Below, piece after piece: positions 1 to 8,417 of a stretch of 64,000 bases of DNA. Position numbers and translations under genes: made by a program. Source of the stretch: Pelagihabitans sp947500445 (lineage in GTDB: Bacteria; Bacteroidota; Bacteroidia; Flavobacteriales; Flavobacteriaceae); the NCBI RefSeq assembly GCF_050589625.1, contig NZ_JBNGOP010000027.1, forward strand, positions 11,169-75,168, written 5' to 3'. A model generated the notes under the pieces. That model searched no databases. It had not been told where the DNA came from and worked only from the letters and a program-made list of their open reading frames with translations. How positions within the stretch are numbered: the first letter of the stretch is position 1; each line of letters opens with the position of its first letter.

Positions 1-972
1 ATTCCACAAGAATTGGTCGATCTTGTCCGAAATCCTTCGGATACCAATAGGGGAACCATAGGGGAACTGATGACCAAAAAACCAGAGTTCTCCTTGTTGC
101 AAAAAGCCTTAGAACTGACGGGTTTGGAAAACTTGCTTAGACAGGACGGAACGTATACCCTTTTTGCTCCGGAGAACAACGTGTTGACAGCATTATTCCC
201 CTTTCTTGGGGAGGCCATTTCTAATTTGGAGGATATTGATACGGAAAGCGAAATAGCATTGTTGCGAAAAATACTCATGTATCATATCCTACCACAGTCC
301 CTGCCTGCAGCTGAATTTAGCACTACAGCCCATGCGACCCTTTCCGAGGCCGATAGTTTGCAGCTTTTGGGGAAACCCAATGGATACGTAGTGATCGATG
401 CCACGGGTTTGGAAACAATGATTTCAACCACCGATATCAAGGCAGATAACGGTTATGTACACCTGGTCGATAGACTTTTGTTACCATTATCGGTAGTTCA
501 GGAAATTGGGAATGGAACCCAACAACAAATACTAAACCTAATGTCCGATATGGATTTGGAGCTTCGGGAAGCACTCACCATAACCACCCTATTGGGAAGT
601 CACTTGAAGGACATCTGGGAAAAGGAGTTTACCCTTTTTCTTCCATCGAACGAAGCGGTATCCTTTTTGTTGGAAAACATGGACGGAAATTCTGGTTTAC
701 GGGATTTTAGAACAGGTGATGAGGTGTTACTTTTAGCGGAAATTTTAAAATACCATTGCCTCGTTGGACAAAGAAAAACAGTTGCTTCCCTATCACGGGA
801 ACAGTCGTTGACAATGAAACAAGGGGGAAGATTAGGTGTATCGGTAGAAGCGTTCGTTAGTCTGATCGACGAAACCGGTCAAACATCAAAAATAGTTAAG
901 GGCGATATAAATGTAGGAAGGGGAACCATACATATTGTTGACCGTGTACTACTTCCGGTCGATTTATTGTAG
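1..972 (+). CDS. Fasciclin (FAS1) repeat protein, 5' end outside window
   Basis: The reading frame is open from the first base, so the gene starts upstream of the window and only its last ~323 codons are seen. Two FAS1-like modules are visible: one starting near 'GTIGELMTKKPEFSLL' with 'YTLFAPENNVLTAL', and a second with 'FTLFLPSNEAVSFLL' and the closing 'GTIHIVDRVLLPVDLL'. The 'G.IHIVDRVLLP' ending occurs in both modules and is the classic FAS1 H2-type box. FAS1 proteins are usually secreted or surface-anchored adhesion proteins; the signal sequence would lie upstream. It converges on the next gene with a gap of 3 bases. Assignment to FAS1 is firm; the partner is unknown. Confidence 0.85.
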   Translation: MPQELVDLVRNPSDTNRGTIGELMTKKPEFSLLQKALELTGLENLLRQDGTYTLFAPENNVLTALFPFLGEAISNLEDIDTESEIALLRKILMYHILPQSLPAAEFSTTAHATLSEADSLQLLGKPNGYVVIDATGLETMISTTDIKADNGYVHLVDRLLLPLSVVQEIGNGTQQQILNLMSDMDLELREALTITTLLGSHLKDIWEKEFTLFLPSNEAVSFLLENMDGNSGLRDFRTGDEVLLLAEILKYHCLVGQRKTVASLSREQSLTMKQGGRLGVSVEAFVSLIDETGQTSKIVKGDINVGRGTIHIVDRVLLPVDLL

Positions 973-975
973 GGC

Positions 976-1740
976 CTAAAATTTTTCAAAAACGCCGAGC
1001 CCAAAAAGCGCAAAATCATACTTTACCGGATCAATGGGGTCTAGTTTTCTAAGATTGTCATCAAGTTCCCGGACGGCCTTGGCATCGTTTTGTTTGCGCT
1101 TTAAGAGTTTTAACTTTCGGGCGACATTTCCGGAATGGACGTCCAAAGGACAGGATAATCGGGAGGGCTCAATTTTTTTCCAGAGCCCAAAATCGACCCC
1201 GGTGTTGGCGTCCCTCACCATCCATCGCAAAAACATATTGATGCGTTTGGCTGCCGATCCTTTTTCCGGGTCGCTAACGTGTTTAGTGGTGCGTTGCGCA
1301 TGGGGAAGTTCAAAAAAAACCTTCTTGAATTCGGCAATGGCCGGTTGCAGGGTACCTTTTTGAGGATTTTTGGAGAATATCCCTTCCAGACCATCATGGT
1401 TGTTATAGATGTTTTGTAGACTGCCCATAAAATAAATAAGATCGTCACCGTTGAACGTACGGTGCACGAACGGTCGTAACCCCTCAAGATCCTTATTGGT
1501 GTGGTTCATTACAAAATCGGTCGGCGCCTGTCCCAAATGCTCCATAAGCCTAAGGGCATTGGTAATAATACTTTTTCGATTGCCCCATGCGATGGTCGCG
1601 GTAAGGAACGCGCTAATTTCAATGTCTTCCTTCAGCGTGAACCGATGGGGAATCTGTATCGGGTCGCTTTCCAGAAATTTCGGATGGTTGTATTGGGCTA
1701 CTTTTAGGTCCAAAAACGCCTTTAGTTCCTTTTTGTTCAT
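976..1740 (-). CDS. TIGR02757 family protein (DUF2400)
   Basis: A 254-residue soluble protein recognised as the conserved bacterial TIGR02757/DUF2400 family. Typical features are the N-terminal 'EISAFLTATIAWGNRKSI' stretch, the 'CPLDVHSGNVARKLKLL' segment and the C-terminal 'DPVKYDFALFGLGVFEKF'. The last two recall the helix-hairpin-helix DNA glycosylase fold (a K in a HSGNVARK helix followed by a P.D/Y.D motif), but catalytic activity is not known to me. It ends 8 bases before the CPBP protease gene on the same strand, so gene order ABC ATPase - CPBP - this gene reads as one operon. Confidence 0.8.
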   Translation of the reverse strand: MNKKELKAFLDLKVAQYNHPKFLESDPIQIPHRFTLKEDIEISAFLTATIAWGNRKSIITNALRLMEHLGQAPTDFVMNHTNKDLEGLRPFVHRTFNGDDLIYFMGSLQNIYNNHDGLEGIFSKNPQKGTLQPAIAEFKKVFFELPHAQRTTKHVSDPEKGSAAKRINMFLRWMVRDANTGVDFGLWKKIEPSRLSCPLDVHSGNVARKLKLLKRKQNDAKAVRELDDNLRKLDPIDPVKYDFALFGLGVFEKF

Positions 1741-1748
1741 ATTCAGGT

Positions 1749-2306
1749 TTATCCGATTTCAATATCAAGAAGTTGCAGGAGTACCAACGGACCGATCAAT
1801 ACCAGATTGTAAGCCGCATGAAGTGCGATTGCCCATTTGAGTCCGAACCGTACCCTTAGGAATCCCAAAAAAAGACCTACGCTTAGCTGGGGGGCTACCA
1901 GTAGGGGCGACCAAAGAAAAACTTCCCTGCTCCATTCGAAATTGGTAATATGGTAAAATCCGAAAACCAATATCAGTACGTAAAATACCACATCAAAAAA
2001 ACGGCTATTTTTAAAAAATACCAGCGGTCCGCGAAAGACCAACTCTTCCAATACCGGAGCCAATATTACGGCGGCAAGCAGCAGCAACCAGGGGGGATAA
2101 CGTTCCATGAAATCGTCTATGGCATGTTTTCCGAGATCGAGCCCCATCGTTTGTTTTAAACCGGCGTTAAGTATGCCGAATACAAAACTGAATAGCAGGG
2201 CAAGCACCAACAAGCGCCAAAAAACCATAATCCGATAGGTGAAATCGCGATTGAGATCATCTTCATAGACAGGTTTTTTGAGAAAAGCCAAAAATGTACC
2301 TAGCAT
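1749..2306 (-). CDS. CPBP-family intramembrane metalloprotease
   Basis: A 185-residue membrane protein with about five hydrophobic segments. The CPBP/CAAX-protease (Abi) motifs are complete: E87-E88-x3-R92 in 'EELVFRG', H119 in 'FYHITNFE', and H163-x3-N167 in 'LHAAYN'. These are the metal ligands and catalytic Glu of the Rce1-like glutamic proteases. The substrate is unknown; bacterial members range from bacteriocin self-immunity to general membrane proteolysis. It begins one base after the stop of the ABC ATPase gene, so the two are translationally linked. Confidence 0.85.
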   Translation of the reverse strand: MLGTFLAFLKKPVYEDDLNRDFTYRIMVFWRLLVLALLFSFVFGILNAGLKQTMGLDLGKHAIDDFMERYPPWLLLLAAVILAPVLEELVFRGPLVFFKNSRFFDVVFYVLILVFGFYHITNFEWSREVFLWSPLLVAPQLSVGLFLGFLRVRFGLKWAIALHAAYNLVLIGPLVLLQLLDIEIG

Positions 2307-2307
2307 A

Positions 2308-3033
2308 CTATTCGTTCAAGGGTTGTGGCCCGTTTTGGTCCGAAGTAACCTCAGGGGCGACAACCTTGCTTTTACTGCTGATGTAGCCATCGGTCATTGT
2401 AAATTTACGATCAGCCATATTTGCAAGATGTTCGTTATGGGTGACGATAACGAAGGTTTGCCCAAACTCGTCCCGCAATTTAAAAAAGAGTTGATGCAGG
2501 TTGTCGGCACTTTCCGTGTCCAGGTTACCGCTCGGTTCGTCCGCAAAAATGACCGAGGGGCCATTGATCAGTGCCCGGGCAACGGCCACTCGTTGTTGTT
2601 CACCTCCGGAAAGCTCGCTGGGTTTGTGATGATAGCGTTCCGATAGGCCCAAAAAATCAAGAAGTTCCATGGCCCTTTTCTCGGCTTTATCTTTCGGTGT
2701 CTTTTTTATAAAAGCGGGTATGCACACATTTTCCAAAGCGGTAAACTCCGGCAATAATTGGTGAAATTGAAAAATAAATCCAATATGTTCATTTCTGAAT
2801 TTAGCGAGTTCCTTATCGTTGAGATGGGTGACATCGATTCCGTTTATGCTTAACGCACTATCCTTTTTGTTGGACTGTACATCCAATGTGCCCAATATTT
2901 GTAGCAAAGTGGTCTTTCCGGCACCCGAGGCTCCCACAATAGAAACGATGGTACCCTTTTCAATATGCAGATCAACACCCTTTAGTACCTTTAAATCATT
3001 ATAAAACTTTTGAATATTACTCGCTCTAATCAT
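2308..3033 (-). CDS. ABC transporter ATP-binding protein, LolD/MacB type
   Basis: A 241-residue ATPase with Walker A at residues 34-41 (GASGAGKT), a Q-loop near Q89-Q92, the signature LSGGEQQ at 141-147, Walker B 'VIFADEP' at 161-167 and the switch His at 199. Sequence character matches the MacB/LolD/FtsE subclass, which in Bacteroidota usually works with a LolC/E-like permease in moving lipoproteins from the inner membrane. No permease gene lies nearby, so the partner is encoded elsewhere. First gene of a three-gene minus-strand operon with the CPBP protease and the TIGR02757 protein. Confidence 0.85.
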   Translation of the reverse strand: MIRASNIQKFYNDLKVLKGVDLHIEKGTIVSIVGASGAGKTTLLQILGTLDVQSNKKDSALSINGIDVTHLNDKELAKFRNEHIGFIFQFHQLLPEFTALENVCIPAFIKKTPKDKAEKRAMELLDFLGLSERYHHKPSELSGGEQQRVAVARALINGPSVIFADEPSGNLDTESADNLHQLFFKLRDEFGQTFVIVTHNEHLANMADRKFTMTDGYISSKSKVVAPEVTSDQNGPQPLNE

Positions 3034-3402
3034 AAGATGGCTAAACTATTTTGATATGGTTTTTTGTGGAAAGACGATACAAAAATACCTTTTTAACCCG
3101 GTTTACGCATTAGAACTTTGTCGGGAGAGTTGAAAAATGCCATAAAAACAGGATGTTTTTTTGGTTTGGGCATGGTCCCTATGCTCCATTAAAACTCAAA
3201 ACACTATGAAAGGGATGGTTTTGTGGCAGTTTCGGTCATTAATGAATGTTCCAAGGAATAGAACCGGCCAAGAGCATGGAAACACAATTTTACTGGCTTG
3301 TGACCACATCATAATAAAAGGTTAAATTTGCCGTGAAAAGTGGAAGATCAAACTTTTTGTTTAATCTTTACTTTAAATAGATAAACAAAATTAAAAACAA
3401 CT
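3034..3402. other. Divergent intergenic region between ABC ATPase and folE
   Basis: About 370 bases without a convincing reading frame. It separates two divergently transcribed genes and so should hold both promoters. A good candidate for folE is marked separately; no matching element for the minus-strand operon stood out. The 3060-3260 part has no repeat or hairpin that I can see. Confidence 0.6.
3298..3330 (+). promoter_or_regulatory. Candidate Bacteroidota promoter of folE
   Basis: TTG at 3298-3300 followed after 22 bases by TAAATTTG at 3323-3330, a full match to the Bacteroidota -7 consensus TAnnTTTG with a -33 TTG. Transcription would start near 3335, giving a ~65-base leader before the folE ATG at 3403. 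Pattern match only. Confidence 0.5.
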
Positions 3403-4002
3403 ATGTCCCCGTACCGAAATTTAGAAGAATACAATCTTGAAATTACCAATGATGTTAAAGACCGTTTTGCTGGAATCATTGATGAAATCGGTGAAGATGT
3501 TTCGCGGGAGGGGTTGCTAAAGACCCCGGAACGTGCGGCAAAGGCAATGCTTTTTTTAACGCAAGGGTACAAACAGGATGCCGTGGATATTCTTAAAGGG
3601 GCGATGTTCAAGGAAGAATATGACGATATGGTCATAATCAAGGATATTGAGCTGTATTCCCTATGTGAGCACCATATGCTCCCGTTTTTTGGGAAGGCCC
3701 ACATCGCCTATATTCCAAACGGACATATTGTAGGGTTGAGCAAGATTCCAAGAGTGGTCGATGTTTTTGCAAGACGTTTGCAGGTACAAGAACGGCTGAC
3801 CCATGATATTTTAGAGTGTATCAACGATACCTTGAAACCCAAGGGTGTAGCCGTAGTAATCGAGGCCTCTCATATGTGCATGATGATGCGCGGGGTGCAA
3901 AAACAAAATTCGGTAACCACCACTTCGGGATTTCGAGGACAATTTGAAAAAATAGAAACCAGAAACGAGTTCCTTAAACTTTTGGGTTCCAACCTTTCGT
4001 AA
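3403..4002 (+). CDS. folE: GTP cyclohydrolase I
   Basis: A 199-residue enzyme converting GTP to 7,8-dihydroneopterin triphosphate, the first step of folate/pterin synthesis. The zinc ligands C88 and H91 ('LCEHHMLPF') and C159 ('SHMCMMMRG') are present, as are 'GLSKIPRVVDVFARRLQVQERLT' and 'NSVTTTSGFRG'. Length fits the single-domain bacterial type. It stands alone on the plus strand behind a good promoter candidate. The next gene downstream is a small frameshifted membrane protein unrelated to folate. Confidence 0.97.
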   Translation: MSPYRNLEEYNLEITNDVKDRFAGIIDEIGEDVSREGLLKTPERAAKAMLFLTQGYKQDAVDILKGAMFKEEYDDMVIIKDIELYSLCEHHMLPFFGKAHIAYIPNGHIVGLSKIPRVVDVFARRLQVQERLTHDILECINDTLKPKGVAVVIEASHMCMMMRGVQKQNSVTTTSGFRGQFEKIETRNEFLKLLGSNLS

Positions 4003-4126
4003 CGCCGTTAGCTCGTATCGCGCGTTTTAAACCTATGGACCGTTCTTCTATGAAGTAGTAAGGAAGGGGCTATATTTGGTTTTGGCATCTTTATTGTACT
4101 ATATATTGACATAAATAGTACGTTTT

Positions 4127-4425
4127 ATGAGTAACACAAATTCAAACACTTATTCCTGGGCCTCTGTTTTGATGCCATTGGAACCTTATCCTTCGCACTA
4201 CCGTTCATAGGTGATTTTGCAGACGTCATTTGGGCGCCGGTTGCCGGATGGTTAATGACCAGGATGTATAAAGGAAAAATGGGGCAGATAGCAGGTTTTG
4301 TAACCTTTATCGAAGAGATTGTTCCGGGATTGGACATCGTTCCCACCTTTACGATTATGTGGTGTTATACGTATTTATATAAGGGAGCCAAGCAAAAACC
4401 GATTGTCACAGCGGACAGATCCTAG
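4127..4425 (+). pseudogene. Small membrane protein gene with a one-base frameshift near its start
   Basis: From the ATG at 4127 translation runs into a stop after 19 codons, but the neighbouring frame encodes about 90 residues of obvious protein character, with 'LSFALPFIGDFADVIWAP', 'GWLMTRMYKG', 'FIEEIVPGLDIVPTFTIMW' and a stop at 4423-4425. I recall this as a small conserved flavobacterial membrane protein family without known function. The good frame lacks any start codon before residue 55, and adding one A in the AAA at 4138-4140 would fuse ATG AGT AAC ACA AAA TTC to it. The span is 299 bases, one short of a multiple of three. It is either a real lesion or a sequencing error. Confidence 0.6.
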
Positions 4426-4501
4426 TCTTTTTTTGACTCCCCTATAGCACATAAATCGCATTTTTAAAGCACTGTAATGCTTAATGTGTTTTTCGATATC
4501 G

Positions 4502-5056
4502 TTATTCGATACTTAGATCGAAACTTACCGCGATATCGGTTTCTCCTCCGGCATCGGCCAAGCTCCCGTCATTCGGTTTTTTTGGCTCATGTCGTAACGT
4601 AAATAAAACCGATCCTGAGCTCACTTCTCCCGTAGTAATGCTGAACGCTGTTCCCAAAGGGTTTTGGTCACTGTCGAAAGAGGTATATTCGGTGGTTACG
4701 TCCAAGCCTCCGGAAACGCCATAGAAAAATTGGTGTTCGTCAGCTTTTTCCGTTACTTCCAAAGTAATGTCCTCTGCGGGAGATTCCGTTTCGTTCAGTA
4801 ACACAATTGTACCAGTGTAGGTTTCCCCTGGCGTGAGTGGCCCAGAAACATTGATTTCAGGAACGTTGGGGCCATCACCGTCCAAGTCTCGGGACTGAAG
4901 GGTAATAGCGGCACCTTCGGAAGGTGTTAAAGTGATTGTCATTGTGGTAATCACTTCTTGTTCCAGCACTTCTTCCGGGTCGTTATCATCGCTACTACAG
5001 CTTACTGCCATAAATGCCAAGGATGTCATAATTGCGTAAAAGGGTACTTTTTTCAT
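4502..5056 (-). CDS. Lipoprotein of a TonB-receptor locus ('type 1 periplasmic binding fold' family)
   Basis: A 184-residue protein with a lipoprotein signal (MKKVPFYAIMTSLAFMAVSC, mature Cys at 20) followed by an acidic SSDDNDPEE tether. The rest is beta-rich with Thr/Glu runs. In flavobacterial genomes such proteins are often named 'type 1 periplasmic binding fold superfamily' and lie next to a TonB-dependent receptor, as here 40 bases downstream of one. Probably a surface or periplasmic partner of that receptor. The ligand is not evident from the sequence. Confidence 0.7.
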   Translation of the reverse strand: MKKVPFYAIMTSLAFMAVSCSSDDNDPEEVLEQEVITTMTITLTPSEGAAITLQSRDLDGDGPNVPEINVSGPLTPGETYTGTIVLLNETESPAEDITLEVTEKADEHQFFYGVSGGLDVTTEYTSFDSDQNPLGTAFSITTGEVSSGSVLFTLRHEPKKPNDGSLADAGGETDIAVSFDLSIE

Positions 5057-5096
5057 AGGTGTTGTTTTAAAAGGGTTTATATTAGTAATTTAAAAT

Positions 5097-7496
5097 TCAA
5101 ATACTCCATATGAGCCGCAGTGCCCAATTTCTGCCAAGATCGTCGGCAAAAAAACGCAAGCGGTTCAGGTAATCTCTATAATTGGTATTCATCACATTTA
5201 ATATACTAAGGCCTACGGTCAAATCCTTCTTTTTAAACAAGTCAAATCGCGTTTCCATATCCAGGTTCAAAAGATGGTAGGCGGGTGGGGGAGTGTTGAT
5301 ATCCAAAACCACATTTTCATTGCTTTGCGGCGAGAATACGTTGACATAGGACGGAAACTCATTTTGCCGAAACACATACTTGCTATCGAGCGCAACGCGG
5401 AGGTACTGCCATTCTGGATTTCGGTACACCAATCGATTTTGAATTTGGACCGGAGGCATATTAATGATCGGTCCATCCAAGGTCTCGTCCCTACCTTTAA
5501 TAAAGGAAAATTGGTGCTCGCTCCGCCATTTGGGCAACCATTGTCGGTATACGGAAGCATCGACCCCTGCCATTACAACATCTGTTTGGCGATAGCTCCA
5601 GACCGGGAATGCGCCCCGTATGGTAAATTCGGCCCCTGTTGGCTCTATAAGTATAAAATCATTGATTTGATTGATGTAGGGCACCAGCGTGTAGCCCCAG
5701 TCGGCGACACTTTTCTCTAAGGAAATCCCTAGTTTATGGGAGGTTTCGCTTTTGATCCGTAAATCGCCCAGTTCAATGCGGGCGGCCGAATGGTGAAGCC
5801 CTTCACTGAAGAGTTCCGATGGGTTCGGTGCACGTTGCGAAAAAGCATAATTCACCCGAAGTTCGTTCTCGTTTCCGAGTTGATATCCCGCGCCAAGGGT
5901 GCCCGAAAAATTATGATAATCGAGTACCGGGTTGGTGAGTAGTTGAGACCCGAGATCTTCTATGATAATGTCTTCAAAGTCGCTATTGTACCCCTGTGCT
6001 TCCCAACGCGAAAGACGATAGAATTTTTTAGCGTCGATGCGGGTAAAGTCATACCGAAATCCCGCATCCAGTACCAGTGCATCCGAAAGGGTATACGAAG
6101 TAGTGCCAAAAAGGCCCATATCGTATTTTTCATAGTCGGGAATCAATCGGCGTACCCCGGTGGAGGGATCGGCAATATTCTGCTGATAGCGCCCCATTAT
6201 TCCAAAGCGGCTTTCCCATTGCGAATTGGCGTCCGCTTTAAAATCGGCATTGAACGTATGGGTATTTAATTTTAGGTCAATGGCCGGAATGTTTCTTCTG
6301 TCTCCTCTTCTCAAATCGTATTCAAAGCGTTGGTTGCTCTGAAAATCGTATTGAAGCGTCAATTTCCCCAAGCCCTCAAAACGCCGATAATACTTTCCTT
6401 TTACCAAATGGTGGCTTACCTCTTGGCGGGGGTTGTCGATGGTATAACTGAAAGGGTCGATGACATTGGGTTGCCGACTGTTGATGGCGGTGATCAAATC
6501 GTCCACGTTTCCGATATGGGATGCCCTTAATATGGCGATGTCGGAATCGAAATAGGAATAGAACAATTCCCATCCTTCCCGAAAGGCATTTTTCCCGATT
6601 TGCAAGGACGTTCCTATTTGCGAAACGCCTGTATTCGATAAAAGATAATCGGGTGCTTCTAAATCGCCGAGACGTTTGTACGATCCCTGAACTTTAAAAA
6701 AGAGCCCATTATCAAAAGACTTTATCAATTCCAAAGAAGTTGTGCCGCCCCTACCGTTGGTGGCCCCGCTGGCCAAAAAAGTACCATACAGGCTGTCCTT
6801 TGCGAAAATCCTTTCCGGAGCGACCATGATGACGCCACCAATGGCATCCCCACCATACTGCAACGCGCCGGCGCCTTTTATCAGCGTTAGCCGATCGGCG
6901 GCATTGATATCGATATTTGGGGCATGTTCATCGCCCCATTCCATATCCTGCATGCGCACCCCGTTGTTCAGTATTAAAATTCTACTTCCGGTAAGCCCCT
7001 GTACGACCGGTTTTACTATGTTCGCTCCGGTGTTCAAGGAAGCTACCCCGCTAAGCTGTTTCAGTACGTCGCCCAAGTTGCTTCCGGCCATACGGTCCAT
7101 AGTTTCCGTACGCACCGTTTTTTCAATGGAAGAGGCGGTTTGTTTTCTTTGGGTGTCCCCGGTGACCTGAACCTCTTCCAATTCTTCTAGATGATGTTCC
7201 AGCGATAATTTAAGCGGTTTTTTTTGATCCGCTGGCACGAACACAAACTTCGAGGTACACTCGGCATGGGAAATTTCCAGCTCCAGCGGTCCCGGACACA
7301 ACATACCGATACGAAACGTACCGTTTGTATCGGTTGTAACATATCTGTCGGTGCCGGTTATTGATACCAGCGCTTCCGAAAGCGGGGTTTTATCGTGAAA
7401 ATCAATGACCTCACCGCGAATACTATAATCGCATTCCTGCGCGAAAATAGGTGTCACCGACCATAGGGCCAGGAGGAACAAAAAAAAGGGTTTCAT
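5097..7496 (-). CDS. TonB-dependent outer-membrane receptor, putative metal uptake
   Basis: A 799-residue receptor: signal peptide (1-19), a carboxypeptidase-regulatory-like beta domain (~25-105, 'IRGEVIDFHDKTPLSEALVSITGT'), a plug (~115-230, 'SGVASLNTGANIVKPVVQGLTGSR' in shorter pieces and 'LIKGAGALQYGGDAIGGVI'), then a beta barrel ending in an aromatic-rich strand (NWALRLIWSI). The plug segment 'EWGDEHAPNID' resembles receptors that I associate with zinc or other metal uptake (ZnuD-like); this is a family resemblance, not proof. It sits between a His/Cys-rich small membrane protein and a lipoprotein, all on the minus strand, suggesting one metal-related uptake operon. Confidence 0.88.
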   Translation of the reverse strand: MKPFFLFLLALWSVTPIFAQECDYSIRGEVIDFHDKTPLSEALVSITGTDRYVTTDTNGTFRIGMLCPGPLELEISHAECTSKFVFVPADQKKPLKLSLEHHLEELEEVQVTGDTQRKQTASSIEKTVRTETMDRMAGSNLGDVLKQLSGVASLNTGANIVKPVVQGLTGSRILILNNGVRMQDMEWGDEHAPNIDINAADRLTLIKGAGALQYGGDAIGGVIMVAPERIFAKDSLYGTFLASGATNGRGGTTSLELIKSFDNGLFFKVQGSYKRLGDLEAPDYLLSNTGVSQIGTSLQIGKNAFREGWELFYSYFDSDIAILRASHIGNVDDLITAINSRQPNVIDPFSYTIDNPRQEVSHHLVKGKYYRRFEGLGKLTLQYDFQSNQRFEYDLRRGDRRNIPAIDLKLNTHTFNADFKADANSQWESRFGIMGRYQQNIADPSTGVRRLIPDYEKYDMGLFGTTSYTLSDALVLDAGFRYDFTRIDAKKFYRLSRWEAQGYNSDFEDIIIEDLGSQLLTNPVLDYHNFSGTLGAGYQLGNENELRVNYAFSQRAPNPSELFSEGLHHSAARIELGDLRIKSETSHKLGISLEKSVADWGYTLVPYINQINDFILIEPTGAEFTIRGAFPVWSYRQTDVVMAGVDASVYRQWLPKWRSEHQFSFIKGRDETLDGPIINMPPVQIQNRLVYRNPEWQYLRVALDSKYVFRQNEFPSYVNVFSPQSNENVVLDINTPPPAYHLLNLDMETRFDLFKKKDLTVGLSILNVMNTNYRDYLNRLRFFADDLGRNWALRLIWSI

Positions 7497-7556
7497 TCAT
7501 GAAAAATTAGGATGACAAATCCGGAGTACCCAAAACAAGGACCCCTTTAGACGGAG

Positions 7557-7859
7557 TTATCCTAAAAACGGAGGAGGTCTTCCAAAAAGGGAAAAACGCG
7601 ATAAGGGTGACTCACTTAAACTACGATAGCCATAGTTTACTGTAGTGACGATAGGAATATCCACAAATCGAAATTCATAAACGCTATCGCTTAGTTGATA
7701 GGGCTGCTGATTTTCCAAGGCAACATCACAAATGGCGCACTGTTCTATGGAAGTATCGCAATCCTCTGCATGCGTGTAAACATGCAAGGAAGTTACCTTT
7801 ACCAGTAAAAGGGTAAGAAGTACAAATGAAATCTGTATGTAATAACGATTACGTTTCAC
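7557..7859 (-). CDS. Small His/Cys-rich membrane-anchored protein upstream of the TonB receptor
   Basis: A 100-residue protein with one N-terminal hydrophobic segment (residues ~8-24), then a likely metal-binding patch 'HVYTHAEDCDTSIEQCAICD' containing two His and three Cys including C-x2-C, and a Pro-rich end 'LFGRPPPFLG'. Similar short proteins precede TonB-dependent receptors in Bacteroidota; some are filed near DUF2946, but I cannot confirm family membership. First gene of the receptor operon, 60 bases from the receptor start. A role in metal sensing or handling is inferred from the residues and the context. Confidence 0.6.
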   Translation of the reverse strand: MKRNRYYIQISFVLLTLLLVKVTSLHVYTHAEDCDTSIEQCAICDVALENQQPYQLSDSVYEFRFVDIPIVTTVNYGYRSLSESPLSRFSLFGRPPPFLG

Positions 7860-7918
7860 GCGGCAAAAATAGCTATTCCGTTTTGCGGTCCATGTTAAAT
7901 AAAACCCAATTTCATTTA

Positions 7919-8079
7919 GAACTCATCTTGAGTTGTTCTTTTACCTTCGAATTTCGCATTTTGCACCGTAATTTCACCATTTTCAGCTTCCGTAGCTATG
8001 GCTATGCAACCTTAAAAAGGCTTCATTACGACACAAAAGCCTTCATTCTCGGTTGTAAACAACAACTCAAGACGAGTTC
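7919..8079. repeat. Intergenic element copy A with 19-bp terminal inverted repeats
   Basis: Left end GAACTCATCTTGAGTTGTT (7919-7937); right end AACAACTCAAGACGAGTTC (8061-8079), matching as an inverted repeat at 18 of 19 positions. Inside, the minus strand carries a TTGCATAGC...GCTACGGAA block also found in copy C. Related to copies at 11883-12037 and 24790-24998. No protein is encoded. The right end overlaps the last codons and the stop of the DUF6787-like gene. Confidence 0.7.
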
Positions 8080-8393
8080 TTAAATAGGAACCCAAGTCCC
8101 ATTCGGGAAAGCATTTTTTTTTCAAAATTCCAAAAGAATTTGAACTGACCGAAAAGCCATCCATATATTACGAGCAGTACTTGATAAAAGGGGAATATCA
8201 ACAAAATACGGAGTGTCCAATATAAAAATCCACCTAAAATACCATCGGGGAAGGCCGCTTTAGAAAGACCTATCCATTGCAGGAAAGGCTTGGCCACATA
8301 TACGGAGGATGATCCGGTAATTGCAAAAACGATACAGATAACGATGATTTGAAAGTTGGAATCTATTCCCCAACGTTGCTTTAATTTTTCCAT
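8067..8393 (-). CDS. Small membrane protein, DUF6787-like
   Basis: A 108-residue protein with two long hydrophobic segments (~18-40 and ~55-80) and basic ends, resembling the flavobacterial DUF6787 family, which I recall next to DUF6146 lipoproteins as here (the DUF6146 gene is 24 bases upstream). Function unknown. Its last codons (K-N-S-S-stop) are read from the terminal inverted repeat of repeat copy A, so the C-terminus may have been changed by that element. Confidence 0.6.
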   Translation of the reverse strand: MEKLKQRWGIDSNFQIIVICIVFAITGSSSVYVAKPFLQWIGLSKAAFPDGILGGFLYWTLRILLIFPFYQVLLVIYGWLFGQFKFFWNFEKKMLSRMGLGFLFKNSS

Positions 8394-8417
8394 GGTTCGA
8401 TTTCGCCTGCAAAGATA

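Noticed and set aside
3034..3402. Hidden small gene upstream of folE
   Set aside because: Short ATG frames exist, but none has protein-like composition or a plausible start context.
5274..7170. Several long plus-strand frames opposite the TonB receptor
   Set aside because: They are antisense shadows of the receptor gene, lacking domains or plausible starts.
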